A stretch of DNA of 64,000 nucleotides, taken from the NCBI GenBank assembly GCA_001414485.1, contig LLEY01000038.1, positions 372,001 through 436,000 on the forward strand, given 5' to 3'. Positions within the stretch are counted from its first letter, which is position 1; each line of letters opens with the position of its first letter. Shown here one piece after another: positions 35,192 to 45,622 of the stretch. The translations under genes and the position numbers were made by a program. The notes beneath the pieces were generated by a model that worked only from the letters and a program-made list of their open reading frames with translations, was not told where the DNA came from and made no database searches. This DNA is from Calycina herbarum (Eukaryota; Ascomycota; Leotiomycetes; Helotiales; Pezizellaceae).

Positions 35192-35525
35192 TGTAACAGC
35201 ACGAAACGGATACTACTACAAAAGAGGTATATAGAAGTGCGTTTGATAGAATAACATATTCGAATACTAGGCTCTGATACGAAGGAAAAGACTAAATTAG
35301 TCTTTCCTCAAGAGAGAGTGAGAGCATCTATATATAAGAGGGCCGGACAATAACAAAAGTCCGTACCGATTCGGTTCTGACAGTCCTGAAACCAAAACTG
35401 TACTGTAATCCTGTTCCGTGCGCTCGGTATCCACCGTTCTATAACTATCTGTGCCGTACTATACTCGGCACGTATTCTTGGCTGTTCCGATGGCTCGGCA
35501 ATTCTATCAATAGCTGGCTATCACA
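35192..35525 (-). repeat. solo LTR, family LTR-C variant (334 bp, reverse orientation)
   Basis: It reads TGTAACAGCACGAAACGG at the left and GCTGGCTATCACA at the right, and is the reverse complement of the LTRs of the 38678-41297 element. It is flanked by AGCGC on both sides (35187-35191, 35526-35530). It is 53 bp longer than those LTRs, with an additional block around 35370-35440. It is only lightly RIP-mutated and is inserted in pogo derivative B. Confidence 0.85.
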
Positions 35526-36487
35526 AGCGCTGTAAAGGCTTATAATACCTCTCGATCTACTATTTTAAGGCGACGCGCCGGAATCTAACTAAGACGCGAT
35601 TACGAGCCTAATTTGAAGAAACTTACGAAGCTAGAGGAGAAGGCGATAATTAGATATATATTAGAGTAGGATTCGAGAGAGTTTTCGTCTATAAAGGATA
35701 TAGTACGAGATATAGCTAATAACTTACTAAAGAAGCGCGATAGATAGTCTATAGAAGGAACTGGCTGAACAACTTTATTCGGCGTATACCTAAGCTAAAA
35801 ACTCGATAGAGTCGTTCTTATAATTATTAGTAAGCTTTGACTGAAGATCCGCGGATTATTAGCTTATAGTTTATACTTATATAGTTATTTAAGAATAAAT
35901 ATAGTATTATAGATAAGGATATATATAATTTCGACGAGACCGGTTTTATAATAGGTATTATATTATCTTAGCTTATTATTATAAGTTTAGAGATACGTAG
36001 GAAACGTAAAAAAGTTTAGCTAGGTAATTACAAATAGGTAATAGTTATTTAAGAAGTTAATACAACAGATTAGGTAATAGTATTAATATAGAAAGAAATC
36101 ATAGATCTTCGCGAGGTAACTAAGGCTGTAACTAAGCGTAAGAGTTATAAAAGGAAATATATTTAGAGTTAAGAGATATTAATAGTAGAGAAGGTAATTA
36201 GTTTAATTACTTCTATAGAAAATAGCGATTAGAAGAGTAGCGGAGAGATAAAAAAGAAGGTTTAAGTAGAGAGACACTGTAGACGTTATAGTAAAATTAG
36301 ATATAATTCTTATACTTATTAAGTAGAAATAGTAGATACTAAAGATAGTAACGACTCTGAATAATCTTATAGTATCTTATATAATATAATAGCTTATTCT
36401 AGTATTAAGTAATTTATATTTAAAAATAAGTTATTTAGAAAAGTAGCTAGCTCGCTTATATAGCTAGCTCGCTTGTAAAACACGTTA

Positions 36488-36654
36488 ATTAATAAAATAC
36501 TAATATAGTTTTAAAATATATAAGTATAACTATAAAATCATAATAATTAGAGACTAAATAAACCTTTTTATAATAATAAATCTACTTCTTAAAATAGAAT
36601 ATAGTAAGCTAGTTATTATCTTAGCTCTTTTTATAATTCTATCTTCTAAGTAAA
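36488..36654. other. short AT-rich spacer between two transposons
   Basis: About 160 bp of TA-rich sequence lies between pogo derivative B and the gypsy element 3, ending with that element's GTAAA target duplication (36650-36654). No feature is seen. Confidence 0.5.
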
Positions 36655-36915
36655 TATTAAGAGTTATATCTGTAGAATAAGTCTCGGAGTACTCCAGCGA
36701 CGCATTCACGTGACCTCGCTTGGCAACGCATAGACGTAATAGAACCTTCGAGAGTACTCTTAGTAGAACTCTCTAGAAAGAGCTAACTAAGTATATAAGT
36801 TAATAAGGACTCTAGCTTAGAAAGGATAATCGAATCTTCTTATATATAGACAGCCTCTATAGTTTAATTCATTAGTACTTATTATAAGCCTTAATATTAG
36901 ATTCGATTCTAAAAA

Positions 36916-37127
36916 CAACGGGCCTTTATAGTAATACTAGAATATATCGAGCTATTTTAGTAACACTAGAATATAACAGGCTTTTATAGTAATACTAGAA
37001 TATATCGAGCTATTTTAGTAACACTAGAACTTAAGAGCTTTTATAGTAACACTAGAATACATCGGGCCTTTATAGTAACACTAGAACTTACGAGCTATTT
37101 TATAGTATTTATAGAACTTACGAATAA
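36916..37127 (+). repeat. tandem repeats in the leader of gypsy element 3
   Basis: A unit of about 28-30 bp, built on TAGTAACACTAGAATA plus CGAGCTATTT or GGGCCTTTA, repeats about seven times just inside the left LTR. It lies in the untranslated leader before gag. Confidence 0.75.
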
Positions 37128-37139
37128 TAAGAGAACTAT

Positions 37140-38672
37140 AAGAAGGCGGTATACCGAATTAGCTACCTATCTAGTTCCTATAGTATGTTTAAGAGTAGTA
37201 GAATTAGTTAATATCTACCTAAGAAAACGATCGTCTACAGATTTCGAATAAGTAAAAGAAGGATAAGAAAGCTTGCTTATAAATAGTCTACAACGATAAT
37301 AAACCTAGGAAATCTCTTCCTCTACTACTGGAATTCTATAGAGACTTAGATAAGCTAGAAGCTTAGTTATAATAAGTATAAGCTAAAATCGAAGTCGACT
37401 ACTATAGATATACTAAATATATTAAGTTTTAAGTACTTAATAGATCTCTATAAGATAAGGCGCTCTATAGAATAGAAGTATAAGTACGGGAATAGAGTAA
37501 GCTAGAGCTAGCTAATAGTAGTGATTTCTTAGATCGAGTAGAGTTTATATTTAGAGACCTATAAGCTAAGAAAAGAGCGTAACGAAAGCTAGAATCCTTC
37601 CGCTAGAGCTTAAGACTATTCCTAGAGGTCTTTATAGAATAGCAAGCCCTGCTTATAGAGTCTAGAGGAGGATCTTAGCTAAACAACGTAAAGAAGATGT
37701 CTCTTAACTAAATCCTTAGTAACGAGTTAGTTAAGATAATAATTATAGTTTCTTCTTAACCTAACTTCGAGTCTTACTACTCTATTATTAAAGAAACAGA
37801 CAACTGCTTAAGAGCTTATAAAGCTCGAATATTAAGATCTAAGGCCTAGACTCTCCTAGAAACACTATAGACCTCTTAGAAACGCTCGACAGATACTACA
37901 TAGTAGGTAATAAGTAGTAATATTACTAATAGACTGAAAGTTATCTATAAGACATCTATAGAGAGTATAGATTAGAAACCGGCACCTACTAAAGTCTTAA
38001 TAACTAGTACTAAGCGTACTAAATAGGTATCCTAGGAAGAACGAAGTAACTATACTTATACTAGTCGCTATCTTCGCTATAGAGCTACTAGTTATTTTGT
38101 TTAAGAATGTCTATATAGACTACTAAGGCGACCTATAACAGCGGATTCGGTCTATAAACAGAAGGTAGAGGTTAAGGAGGTAGCGCTAGAATTAGAAGAA
38201 GAAGATAGTAATATCTCCTTAGATTTAAAAAACTAGTAGCTCCTATTAGAAAGCGTAGGCAGAGGCAACGAAGAGCGTTGTTAGTAATAGATACTTAGAG
38301 ACATTTTAAGTAGGAATATATAGACGAAAAACCTCTTCTTATATCAGCTTTAGTAAATAAGGTAGCTACTTTATAAGCCTTAGTAGATTTAGAGTATTTA
38401 GTCTATAGAATTATTTTAGACTATTTTATCTATCGTTATTAGCTCTCTTATATATAAATTATACTAAGGTATTTATAGTTAGTAGAAGAAGTATTAGAGG
38501 ATACTATATCCTAAGTAGTATCTTTTAGTATAGATATTAGAAGCTACTAATAGAAACGGGTTTATACTTACGTAGTCTCTAAGATCGAGAGCTATAAAAT
38601 AATTCTAGGAAAATCTTAGTTAAGGAAAGAGTAAGCTTTACTTAACACTACTAAGGGATGCTTACTCTTCTA
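37140..38672 (+). pseudogene. degenerate gag (with CCHC knuckle) of gypsy element 3
   Basis: Plus-strand coding sense with many stops. Near 38065-38115 the residues YLRYRATSYFV-ECLYR correspond to a zinc knuckle of type C-x2-C-x4-H-x4-C, with Cys and His turned to Tyr, as expected from G-to-A or C-to-T changes. Gag continues to the insertion point of the LTR-C element at 38678. Confidence 0.7.
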
Positions 38673-38677
38673 AGACT

Positions 38678-41297
38678 TGTAATAGCCAGCTATTTATGGA
38701 ATTGCCGAGCCATCGGAACAGCCAAGAATACGTGCCGAGTATAGTACGGCACAGATGGTTTCGGAATTGTCAGAGCTGGATCGGTACAGACTTTTGTTAT
38801 TATCCGGCCCTCTTATATATAGATGCCCTTACTCTCTCTTAAAGAAAGACCAATTTAGTCTTTTCCTTCGTATTAGAGCCTAGTATTCAGATATATTATT
38901 CTATCGAACACACTTCTATATGCCTCTTTTATAGTAGTATCCGTTTCGTACTGTTATATTAAAAGACCAAATTCGACTCCGCCGAGGACGGCCTATTATA
39001 ATATCTCACTCGAGCGCGCCGGCGTACTTGCTTCGAATTCGATTCGGCCTAGATTCGGATTAATATATCGATAACCTCAAATAGCTAGGTAATCAGAGAC
39101 CACCTAGATAGCTAGTAACACCGGGGTTTAGTATCTAAACAGTTAGCTAGTAAAATCGTAGGCGATTCCTACGTTAATAGGAGTAGACTACGCTAAGTAC
39201 TCCTAAGACTCCTAATAACCCTCTCCGTATAGGGATTGCTACATAAGATACAGACAGTCGACGATATATAGTTACCCGGAAGGCTCCCGAATCTACCCCT
39301 TAACCCCCCCCCCCCTTTTTCGAATCGATATACGACATGTCGAATTCTAATGCTCCGCTTCTTAAGAGCGTTGAGCAACCTACTAGGGAAGCCAGTAGAC
39401 CCCCCTCTAAAAGGTCTACGAACCATACTCGCACGCCTAAAAACAAAAGGTCCCGGAAAGGAAAGCAACCTGCTCGAAACCCTAAAGACAACCGAGACTT
39501 TTCTAATATAGACAAGATACAAGGTATAGTATAAGGCTTAGAAGAAAAACTTTAAGACAACAACGATCGATTCGCCTAGTTAGAAAGGATAATAAGCGAA
39601 CTCTAACTAGCCTCTACGAATCCACCTAGAATCGATCCCGAGCCTCTTTCGCCTCTAAGTACTACGCGAGACCCTTTTTACTTAAGAGATCCTACCTCTA
39701 ATACCTTCCCTCGACAGCAGACCACCCTCCCAGCCTTAGAAAGCACCCCGAATCCCCTCCTACCCCGAACCGCTAAAAGCAAGATCATAGAAAGGATTAA
39801 ACCCTTAAATGACAGTACCTCACCTACCTACTAACAATGGAAGATATCGGTACGCGATAGACTCCTAGTAAACGCCGATTATTATAATACCGTACTGACT
39901 CGAAAGGCCCTCATCTGAGGAACAACTACGGGCCACGCCAGGAACTACCTTAAGCCCAGATACGAGTCCGAGTCGATTTATATTACTTTCCACGATTATC
40001 AAGATATAATTAAACTTTTAGATTCATATTTCTTAACCGGATACGAGACAGAGGATACACAGAACGCCTTCCAGGCTTTACAGATAGATGACGCTAAAGG
40101 TGAAGAAACGTTTACTAACTTCAGAGGTCGATTTTCAAGTATAGCCATACTCGGAGAGATACCAGAGTCAGAACGGTTCTTCTACATATAGGAAAAGATT
40201 ATACCACAGCTACGAAACTCAGCCGCTATACTCAAGAGACGTTAGAACTATAACTTCGTCGAAATAGTAGCAGATCTTCTAGCCCTAGATAAGAAAAGAC
40301 GCTGAAACGCTGAGTTATATATAGCTAATACGACCAAGCTAGTTAGTATAACCACTTCAGTCAAAAAGACTACCTTTTAATCCTTATCTAGCACAACACC
40401 GAACCTCCTACTACCCGAACGCGAATCCTTTTCTACCGTTCAAAGGGAAGATAAAACCAAGTCCTCGTAGAGTACCCCGAATCGGTAGGAAAACAAGGCA
40501 TCAGACAATTATCGGTAATAATATTTAACCAGCCGGTACCCCACCTCTGACTCCCTACTTTGGTAAGGAGTCCTTACTTTCTTTTACCTTCTAGCCGGAT
40601 TCTAGAAGTCTAATTTAAATCAGATACGAATTAGTTACGAATCGAAGAAGTACGCTAATAAGTAACCTCTTAGCTGAGTTATCACTGTCTTCTACGATAT
40701 CGACTTCCAAATTCCAACTCTTCCGCCTCCGACTCCTATCTGAATCCCCTCCGATATGTAGAACAATCGAGGGGTCAGACTATACACTCTTTTAGCGAAT
40801 GCTTTGCTTTTAGTAGGAAACACCCGATATAGGCAACATCTACGAACAAGGCCGGCTACGACTCGTATCCTACCTTTCGCTAAACACCTTGCTTAATAAA
40901 CCGTATTCTATACGACAATCCTTCTACCACTAATACCGCCGCTTATAGACACCGCCCACCGATACCGCACCGACAATACGAAGACTCGAGGACGAGTCTT
41001 TTTCAAGGGAGGGGAATGTGATGGCTAGCTATTTATAGAATTGCCAAGCCATCGGAACAGCTAAGAATACGTGCCGAGTATAGTACAGCACAGATGGTTT
41101 CGGAATTGTCAGAGCCGGATTGGTACGGACTTTTGTTATTATCCGGCCCTCTTGTATATAGATGCCCTTACTCTCTCTTGAGGAAAGACTAATTTGGTCT
41201 TTTCCTTCGTATCAGAGCCTAGTATTCGGATATGTCATTCTATCGAACGCACTTCCATATGCCTCTTTTGTAGTAGTATCCGTTTCGTGCCGTTATA
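38678..41297 (+). mobile_element. gag-only (non-autonomous) LTR retrotransposon 4, 2620 bp
   Basis: The LTRs are 38678-38958 and 41017-41297 (281 bp each, LTR-C; TGTGATGGCTAGC..GTTATA), with AGACT target duplications (38673-38677, 41298-41302). A purine tract (AAGGGAGGGGAA) abuts the right LTR. The 2058-bp interior encodes only a gag-like protein and no polymerase or integrase. GC content is visibly higher and the LTRs are much less mutated than the surroundings, so this is among the youngest insertions. It splits gypsy element 3. Confidence 0.92.
39337..40990 (+). pseudogene. gag-like ORF of element 4, broken by stops
   Basis: It starts MSNSNAPLLKSVEQPTREAS, with a basic Pro/Arg-rich N-terminus. 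The main block reads SVRDRLLVNADYYNTVLTRK, ARNYLKPRYESES, SYFLTGYETEDTQNAFQAL and FTNFRGRFSSIAILGEI, typical of retrotransposon capsid proteins. About ten in-frame stops are present, many at W or Q positions (for example ALI-stop-GTTTGHA from TGG). No zinc knuckle is clear. It must have used enzymes from another element. Confidence 0.75.
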
Positions 41298-41302
41298 AGA
41301 CT

Positions 41303-44300
41303 CTAGGTTAGAAGTTTATAATAAGCTAGAAAAGTCTTACTTCTATAAGTAAGTAAGCGCGGCTATCTTCTACTTTCTTATAGATTATAAACGTAAGTTA
41401 TAAGTTTTCTTAGCTAGTCTTATAAACATTAGTAAAGTATTAGTAGAGAAGAAGTATATAGACTTATAGATAAAGCTACCTAGCTAGATTAGTCTAGAAT
41501 TCTACCTAGCTTTTAATAGAAAAGAAGTAAACAAGTTACTAATATATTAATAAGGAATTAATTATAGTATTAAGCTTTTATAGACGGATAGTAGATCTAA
41601 GGAGACAGTCTTATAAGAGCTACTCTATAATATATTATAGAACGAGCTATTAGTACTTCGTAAAACCCTAACAGAGCTACTAGATAAGGAATTTATTCGA
41701 GTAAGTAACTCTCTAGCAGCTGCGCTAGTACTCTTCGTATAGAAGCTAGGAGAGGGTCTACAGTTCTATTATAACTACTAGGTACTAAATAAATTAACTT
41801 ATAATAACTACTATCTATTATCCTTAATCTAAGAGATACTTAACTAGATTAGAAAAGCAAAGTAGTTTATAAAAATAGATATTATTACTATATTTTATAA
41901 GATACGAATTAAAGAGAGAGACGAGTGAAAAACGGCTTTCTAGATATACTTTAGGCTTTTTAAATAGCTTATTACCTCTTTTAAGCTTATAAATACTCCT
42001 AGTACTTTCTAGTAGTATATTAATTATATACTTTAAAAGTTCTTAGACGACTTTGTCTTAGTATATATCAACGATGTCTTAGTCTTTATAGACAGTACTT
42101 ATAACTAGTACTACAAGTATATCTATAAAGTAATATAAAGACTTTAAGATACTAGACTATAGCTTAATATTAATAAGTACGAATTTAAAGTATAGTTTAT
42201 AAAGTACCTTAGGTTTATTATAGAAGTAGGGAAAGGTTTATAGATGAACCTAGCTAAAATATAGGCTATTATAGATTAGAAAGCACTAATAATAATAAAA
42301 GGCGTCCTTAGCTTCCTAGGATTTGCGAATTTCTATCGACGGTTTATTAAAGACTTTTCATAGATTATAGCTCCTTTCTATAGACTTGTTAAAAAGGATA
42401 TATCCTTCTAATAGATAGACAAAGCGAATAGAGCCTTCGAATAGTTAAAGCAGGCCTTTATAGAGGCCCTAGTACTAGCTTAGTTTAACCTAGATTACGA
42501 GATAGTTCTAGAGATAGACTTCTCTAGATATTACTTAGAAGACGTACTCTCTTAAGTAAAGAATAACGTCTTATAGTCTATAGTCTTCTTCTCAAAGAAA
42601 CACACACCTACTAAATATAATTACCTAATATATAACAAAGAGTTATTAGCTATTATTCGTTATCTTAAGAAATAAGAAGCGGAGTTAAAAAGTGTTAGAT
42701 AGTTTATAGTACTTACAGATTATAAGAATCTTAAGTACTTTATAATAGTTTATAAACTATTTAAAAGACAAATATAGTAGTAGTTAATACTTAGTAAGTT
42801 TAATCTAATAATCTAATACTACCTAGGTAAAGAGAGAGGACTACTAGATATATTAATAAGAAGAGACTAGGACCTTCTAAAGGAGGGAGATAAACGTCTT
42901 AATTATAGAATAGTATAATTAATTCTAGATAGAATAATTTAAGGAAATACTATATAGCTAGCACTAGTGTTAACAAATAGGAGGAATTAAGTAAGCGATA
43001 TAGCAACGTAGTAAGCGTTTATAAGCTAACTACGGAACCTCTAGGAAGAGGGAAAGGTATAGAATAAGGACTTTAGACGTCTTATAAATACTATCTACTA
43101 AGGAGATAGAGTGTTTCTAGTAGACCTCGCTTCTCTAGTTAAAGTCTCTATTTCTAACTACTTAGTTAATAAGAATAGTGATTTATAGTTTAGAGGTAGA
43201 CTATAAGTCCTTAACTATAAGCTGCTATAGACTGTAATTATATAGGAACTCTATAATTCTATACTTATAAGCTATTCTAGTAAGAATAGAATAATTATAA
43301 TAGTATTAAGAGAGTTCTTCTAGCTAAACCTACAGACTATAGTTAAGTAGTTTGTCTATAACTATAGAGTTTATAGACGTACTAAGGTCTAGAGGGATTA
43401 TAAATAAGACTTGCTTCGTCTCTTACTAATTCCTAAGTAGTAATAGTAGGAGATCTCTGTCGACTTTATTAGACTACTACTTATAAGTAAAGGCTCTAAT
43501 ATAATAGCAGTGTTTATAGACCGTTTAGATAAAGAGGTGCTTCTTATAGCTTATAACTCGACTATATTATTAGAGGAATTTACTTACTTATTTATTACTA
43601 TACACTATAGCTTATATAGACTACTAAGAGTAATAGTGTCTAATAGAGGCCTGTAATTTATTAGACAAGTATAGAAGACGCTTTGTAACTTCTTACGAAT
43701 TAAACAACGGATCTCTATAGTCTTCTATCTATAAACTAACAGGTTAATAGAACGAGTAAATACTAAAGTCGAGACGCTTCTACAGTAGTAGATTAATATA
43801 GCTTAGAACGACTGAGCTAACTAGCTGCTAGTAGTATAGCTAGCTTTTAATAGATAGGATTTAATATTAATAAGTATAAGCTCTTTCTATTACGATCCAT
43901 ATCTGAAGACAAAGGTATAAGAGTATATATATATATATTCGAGAATTTAAAGCTACAGTTCTAAGAACGAGGGAATGCGGAATATATACTCTACGAAAAA
44001 GAGGTATTCCTGCTAACTGTAAAGAGCCTTTAATCTCGTTATAAATCCGTCCAAGCGTTACGGCTCTGACGGTCACGTGTAGGACCGAGAATCACGTGTT
44101 ACGGACCAGCGCTGTAACACTTTCTAACTTAGCTATAGCTATCTATTATAGACTATCGACCTCTTAATAGACGTCGTAGTACTTATAAATATAAAAATAC
44201 TAATTTAAAAGAGCGAAGTAATAGTAGCAAAGATTAAGGCTATTATAGAATAGATATAATTATTAATAGTAAGAGTATAATAAGACTAGAAGACTTAAGT

Positions 44301-44766
44301 AAATCGTTTATAGAATACCGCTCCTACGTATAAGGTTAGAGATAAGGTTTACTTAAGCTTATAGAATATATAAATAGACAGAGCTAGTAAGAAACTAGAC
44401 ACTCGATCTACTAAGTTCATAGTTATCGAGGTTATTAGTCTATCTATATATAAGCTAGACACTCTACCTAGTATCTATAATGTCTTTAATATAGACTTAT
44501 TAAGGCTAGCAGCTATAGACCCGCTACCTAGTTAAATTATAGACGATAATTAACTACCTATAATATTAGTAGACGATACTATAGAATAGTAAGTTAAAAG
44601 AATACTAAGTTAATAATAAAAGAAGCTCTTAGAGAAAGGCTCTCGTACTTAACTCGAGTATAAGGTTAAATAGATAGGATACGTAAACTTAACATAGGAA
44701 CCTGCTACTGAGTTAGAGGACACAGTAGCCCTAGACACCTACCTTCAAGAGCAGGAAGGGGGGTAA
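41303..44766 (+). pseudogene. degenerate pol (RT, RNase H, integrase, chromodomain) of gypsy element 3
   Basis: The order on the plus strand starts with RT at about 41.65-42.4 kb (VLNKLTYNNYYLLSLI, IKIDIITIFYKIRIKE, FLDDFVLVYINDVLVF; the catalytic box reads YIND, and SFLGFANFYRRFIKDF follows). RNase H spans 42.4-42.9 kb. Integrase spans 43.0-44.2 kb (SVDFIRPLL, NRGLQFIRQ) and is interrupted by a solo LTR at 43888. A C-terminal chromodomain (YKV, then IGYVNLT, EPATELED, ending LQEQEGG) stops just before the right LTR. Gln/Trp codons are repeatedly TAG/TAA. Confidence 0.85.
43888..44119 (-). repeat. solo LTR, family LTR-A (232 bp)
   Basis: It runs from TATTACGATCCATATCTG to GCGCTGTAACA, with CTTTC on both sides (43883-43887, 44120-44124). 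It is identical in length to the LTRs of gypsy elements 1 and 2 and lies in the same orientation. It retains two CACGTG sites, one near its middle and one near its end. It splits the integrase region of gypsy element 3 and shows loss of an internal region by LTR recombination. Confidence 0.92.
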
Positions 44767-45013
44767 TGTCAAGGGTTACACCCGTAGAATAAGTCTCGGA
44801 GTACTCCAGCGACGCATTCACGTGACCTCGCTTGGCAACGCATGGACGTAACAGAACCTTCGAGAGTACCCTTGGCAGAACCCTCTAGAAAGAGCTAACT
44901 GAGTATATAAGTTAGCAAGGACTCTGGCTTGGAAAGGACAATCGAATCTTCTTATACATAGACAGCCTCTGTAGTTCAATTCATTAGCACTTGCTACAAG
45001 CCCTGACAGTAAA

Positions 45014-45422
45014 TATCTCTTAAAAATACAACTCTATAAAACGTAACTTTGTAAAACAAATCACTTATTCTAAATACTAAACATCTTCTTTCTTTTATAA
45101 TCTATTATATATTATAAATTGTTTAAGTAATATTAGAAGGTCAGAAGTATACCTCTTTGTAATTAGTCTAGCGACCAAAAACACGTGCTTATTTTTGCTC
45201 ACTCTTAATCGGAATAACTACGGCGATTATAAAAGGGGGTAAGGGGTAGAGAGACTAAGAAAAGTTCAGACTAGGACTTTTAGTACAGTAATTTGGTATT
45301 TGAATTTTTCGAGGAGTATCAATTGACTAGAGTTCAGGAACATATAACATTTGCTAAATAACGACACCAACATTGTGAAAAAGTCAACAAAAATTAACAA
45401 CCTCCCTCGCCATGGACCATTG
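45014..45422. other. right margin of the AT-rich island
   Basis: The composition changes over about 200 bp from TA-saturated to normal sequence. No gene or element is seen up to MITE copy 5. Confidence 0.5.
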
Positions 45423-45622
45423 AAAGCGGCAATAGATAAATAAACCGCTGGGTGTTAGAAACTATTTTAGTTGAACTACTTTGGAACTTGAGTTGTTCCA
45501 AAACATCTAGACTAACAATCCCAGATTATAAGTGTTTGGGATAATTTACTTAGATTACTCTAGAGAGTTGGAACAACGAGAGCTAAGGTAGGCACGAGCC
45601 TAAGGTATCTACTGCCACTTTT
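45423..45622. repeat. MITE-like element, copy 5
   Basis: The left end AAAGCGGCAATAGATA and right end TATCTACTGCCACTTTTATTG are inverted repeats. The interior holds GAGTTGTTCCAAAACATCTAG, TGTTTGGGATAATTTACTTA and CTCTAGAGAGTTGGAACAAC. It lies just outside the island. Confidence 0.75.

Larger units (their letters stand above)
31047..36485 (+). mobile_element. Pogo/Fot1-type derivative B, internally deleted, split by two insertions
   Basis: The left TIR ACGTGTTTTATAAGCGAG is followed by CTAGCTACTT; the right end mirrors it with a doubled AGCTAGCTCGCTT unit and ACACGT. TA flanks both sides (31045-31046, 36486-36487). Removing the gypsy element (31153-35127), the solo LTR (35192-35525) and their duplications leaves 1120 bp, so over 700 bp of the transposase centre is missing. 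The remaining coding sense is the HTH part (FSSIKDIVRDIANNLLKK-like), a YNFDETGFI box near 35920-35950 and the C-terminal EVTKAVTKRKSYKRKY. Confidence 0.85.
36655..45008 (+). mobile_element. Ty3/gypsy chromodomain element 3 (plus strand), hosting two later insertions
   Basis: The LTRs are 36655-36896 and 44767-45008 (242 bp, family LTR-B; TGTCAAGGG..CCCTGACA on the right), with GTAAA target duplications (36650-36654, 45009-45013). A purine tract (GAGCAGGAAGGGGGGTAA) abuts the right LTR, giving plus orientation. Without the gag-only element (38678-41297) and the solo LTR (43888-44119) it is 5492 bp. The right LTR is almost unmutated, the left one is RIP-altered (TATTAAGAG..CCTTAATA). Confidence 0.92.

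Noticed and set aside
39193..39522. 109-codon minus-strand frame in element 4
   Set aside because: It is the antisense of the gag N-terminus, whose plus-strand reading has clear capsid-like continuation.
22250..45000. CRISPR-like or satellite array because of repeated short TA-rich words
   Set aside because: The repetition is explained by paired LTRs, two copies of one gypsy family and RIP-driven TA enrichment; there are no regular spacers, and the genes are eukaryotic with introns.
22250..45008. integrated virus or a defence/biosynthetic island
   Set aside because: All recoverable coding sense is transposase, gag or gypsy pol; no polyketide, peptide synthetase, viral structural or immunity genes were seen.
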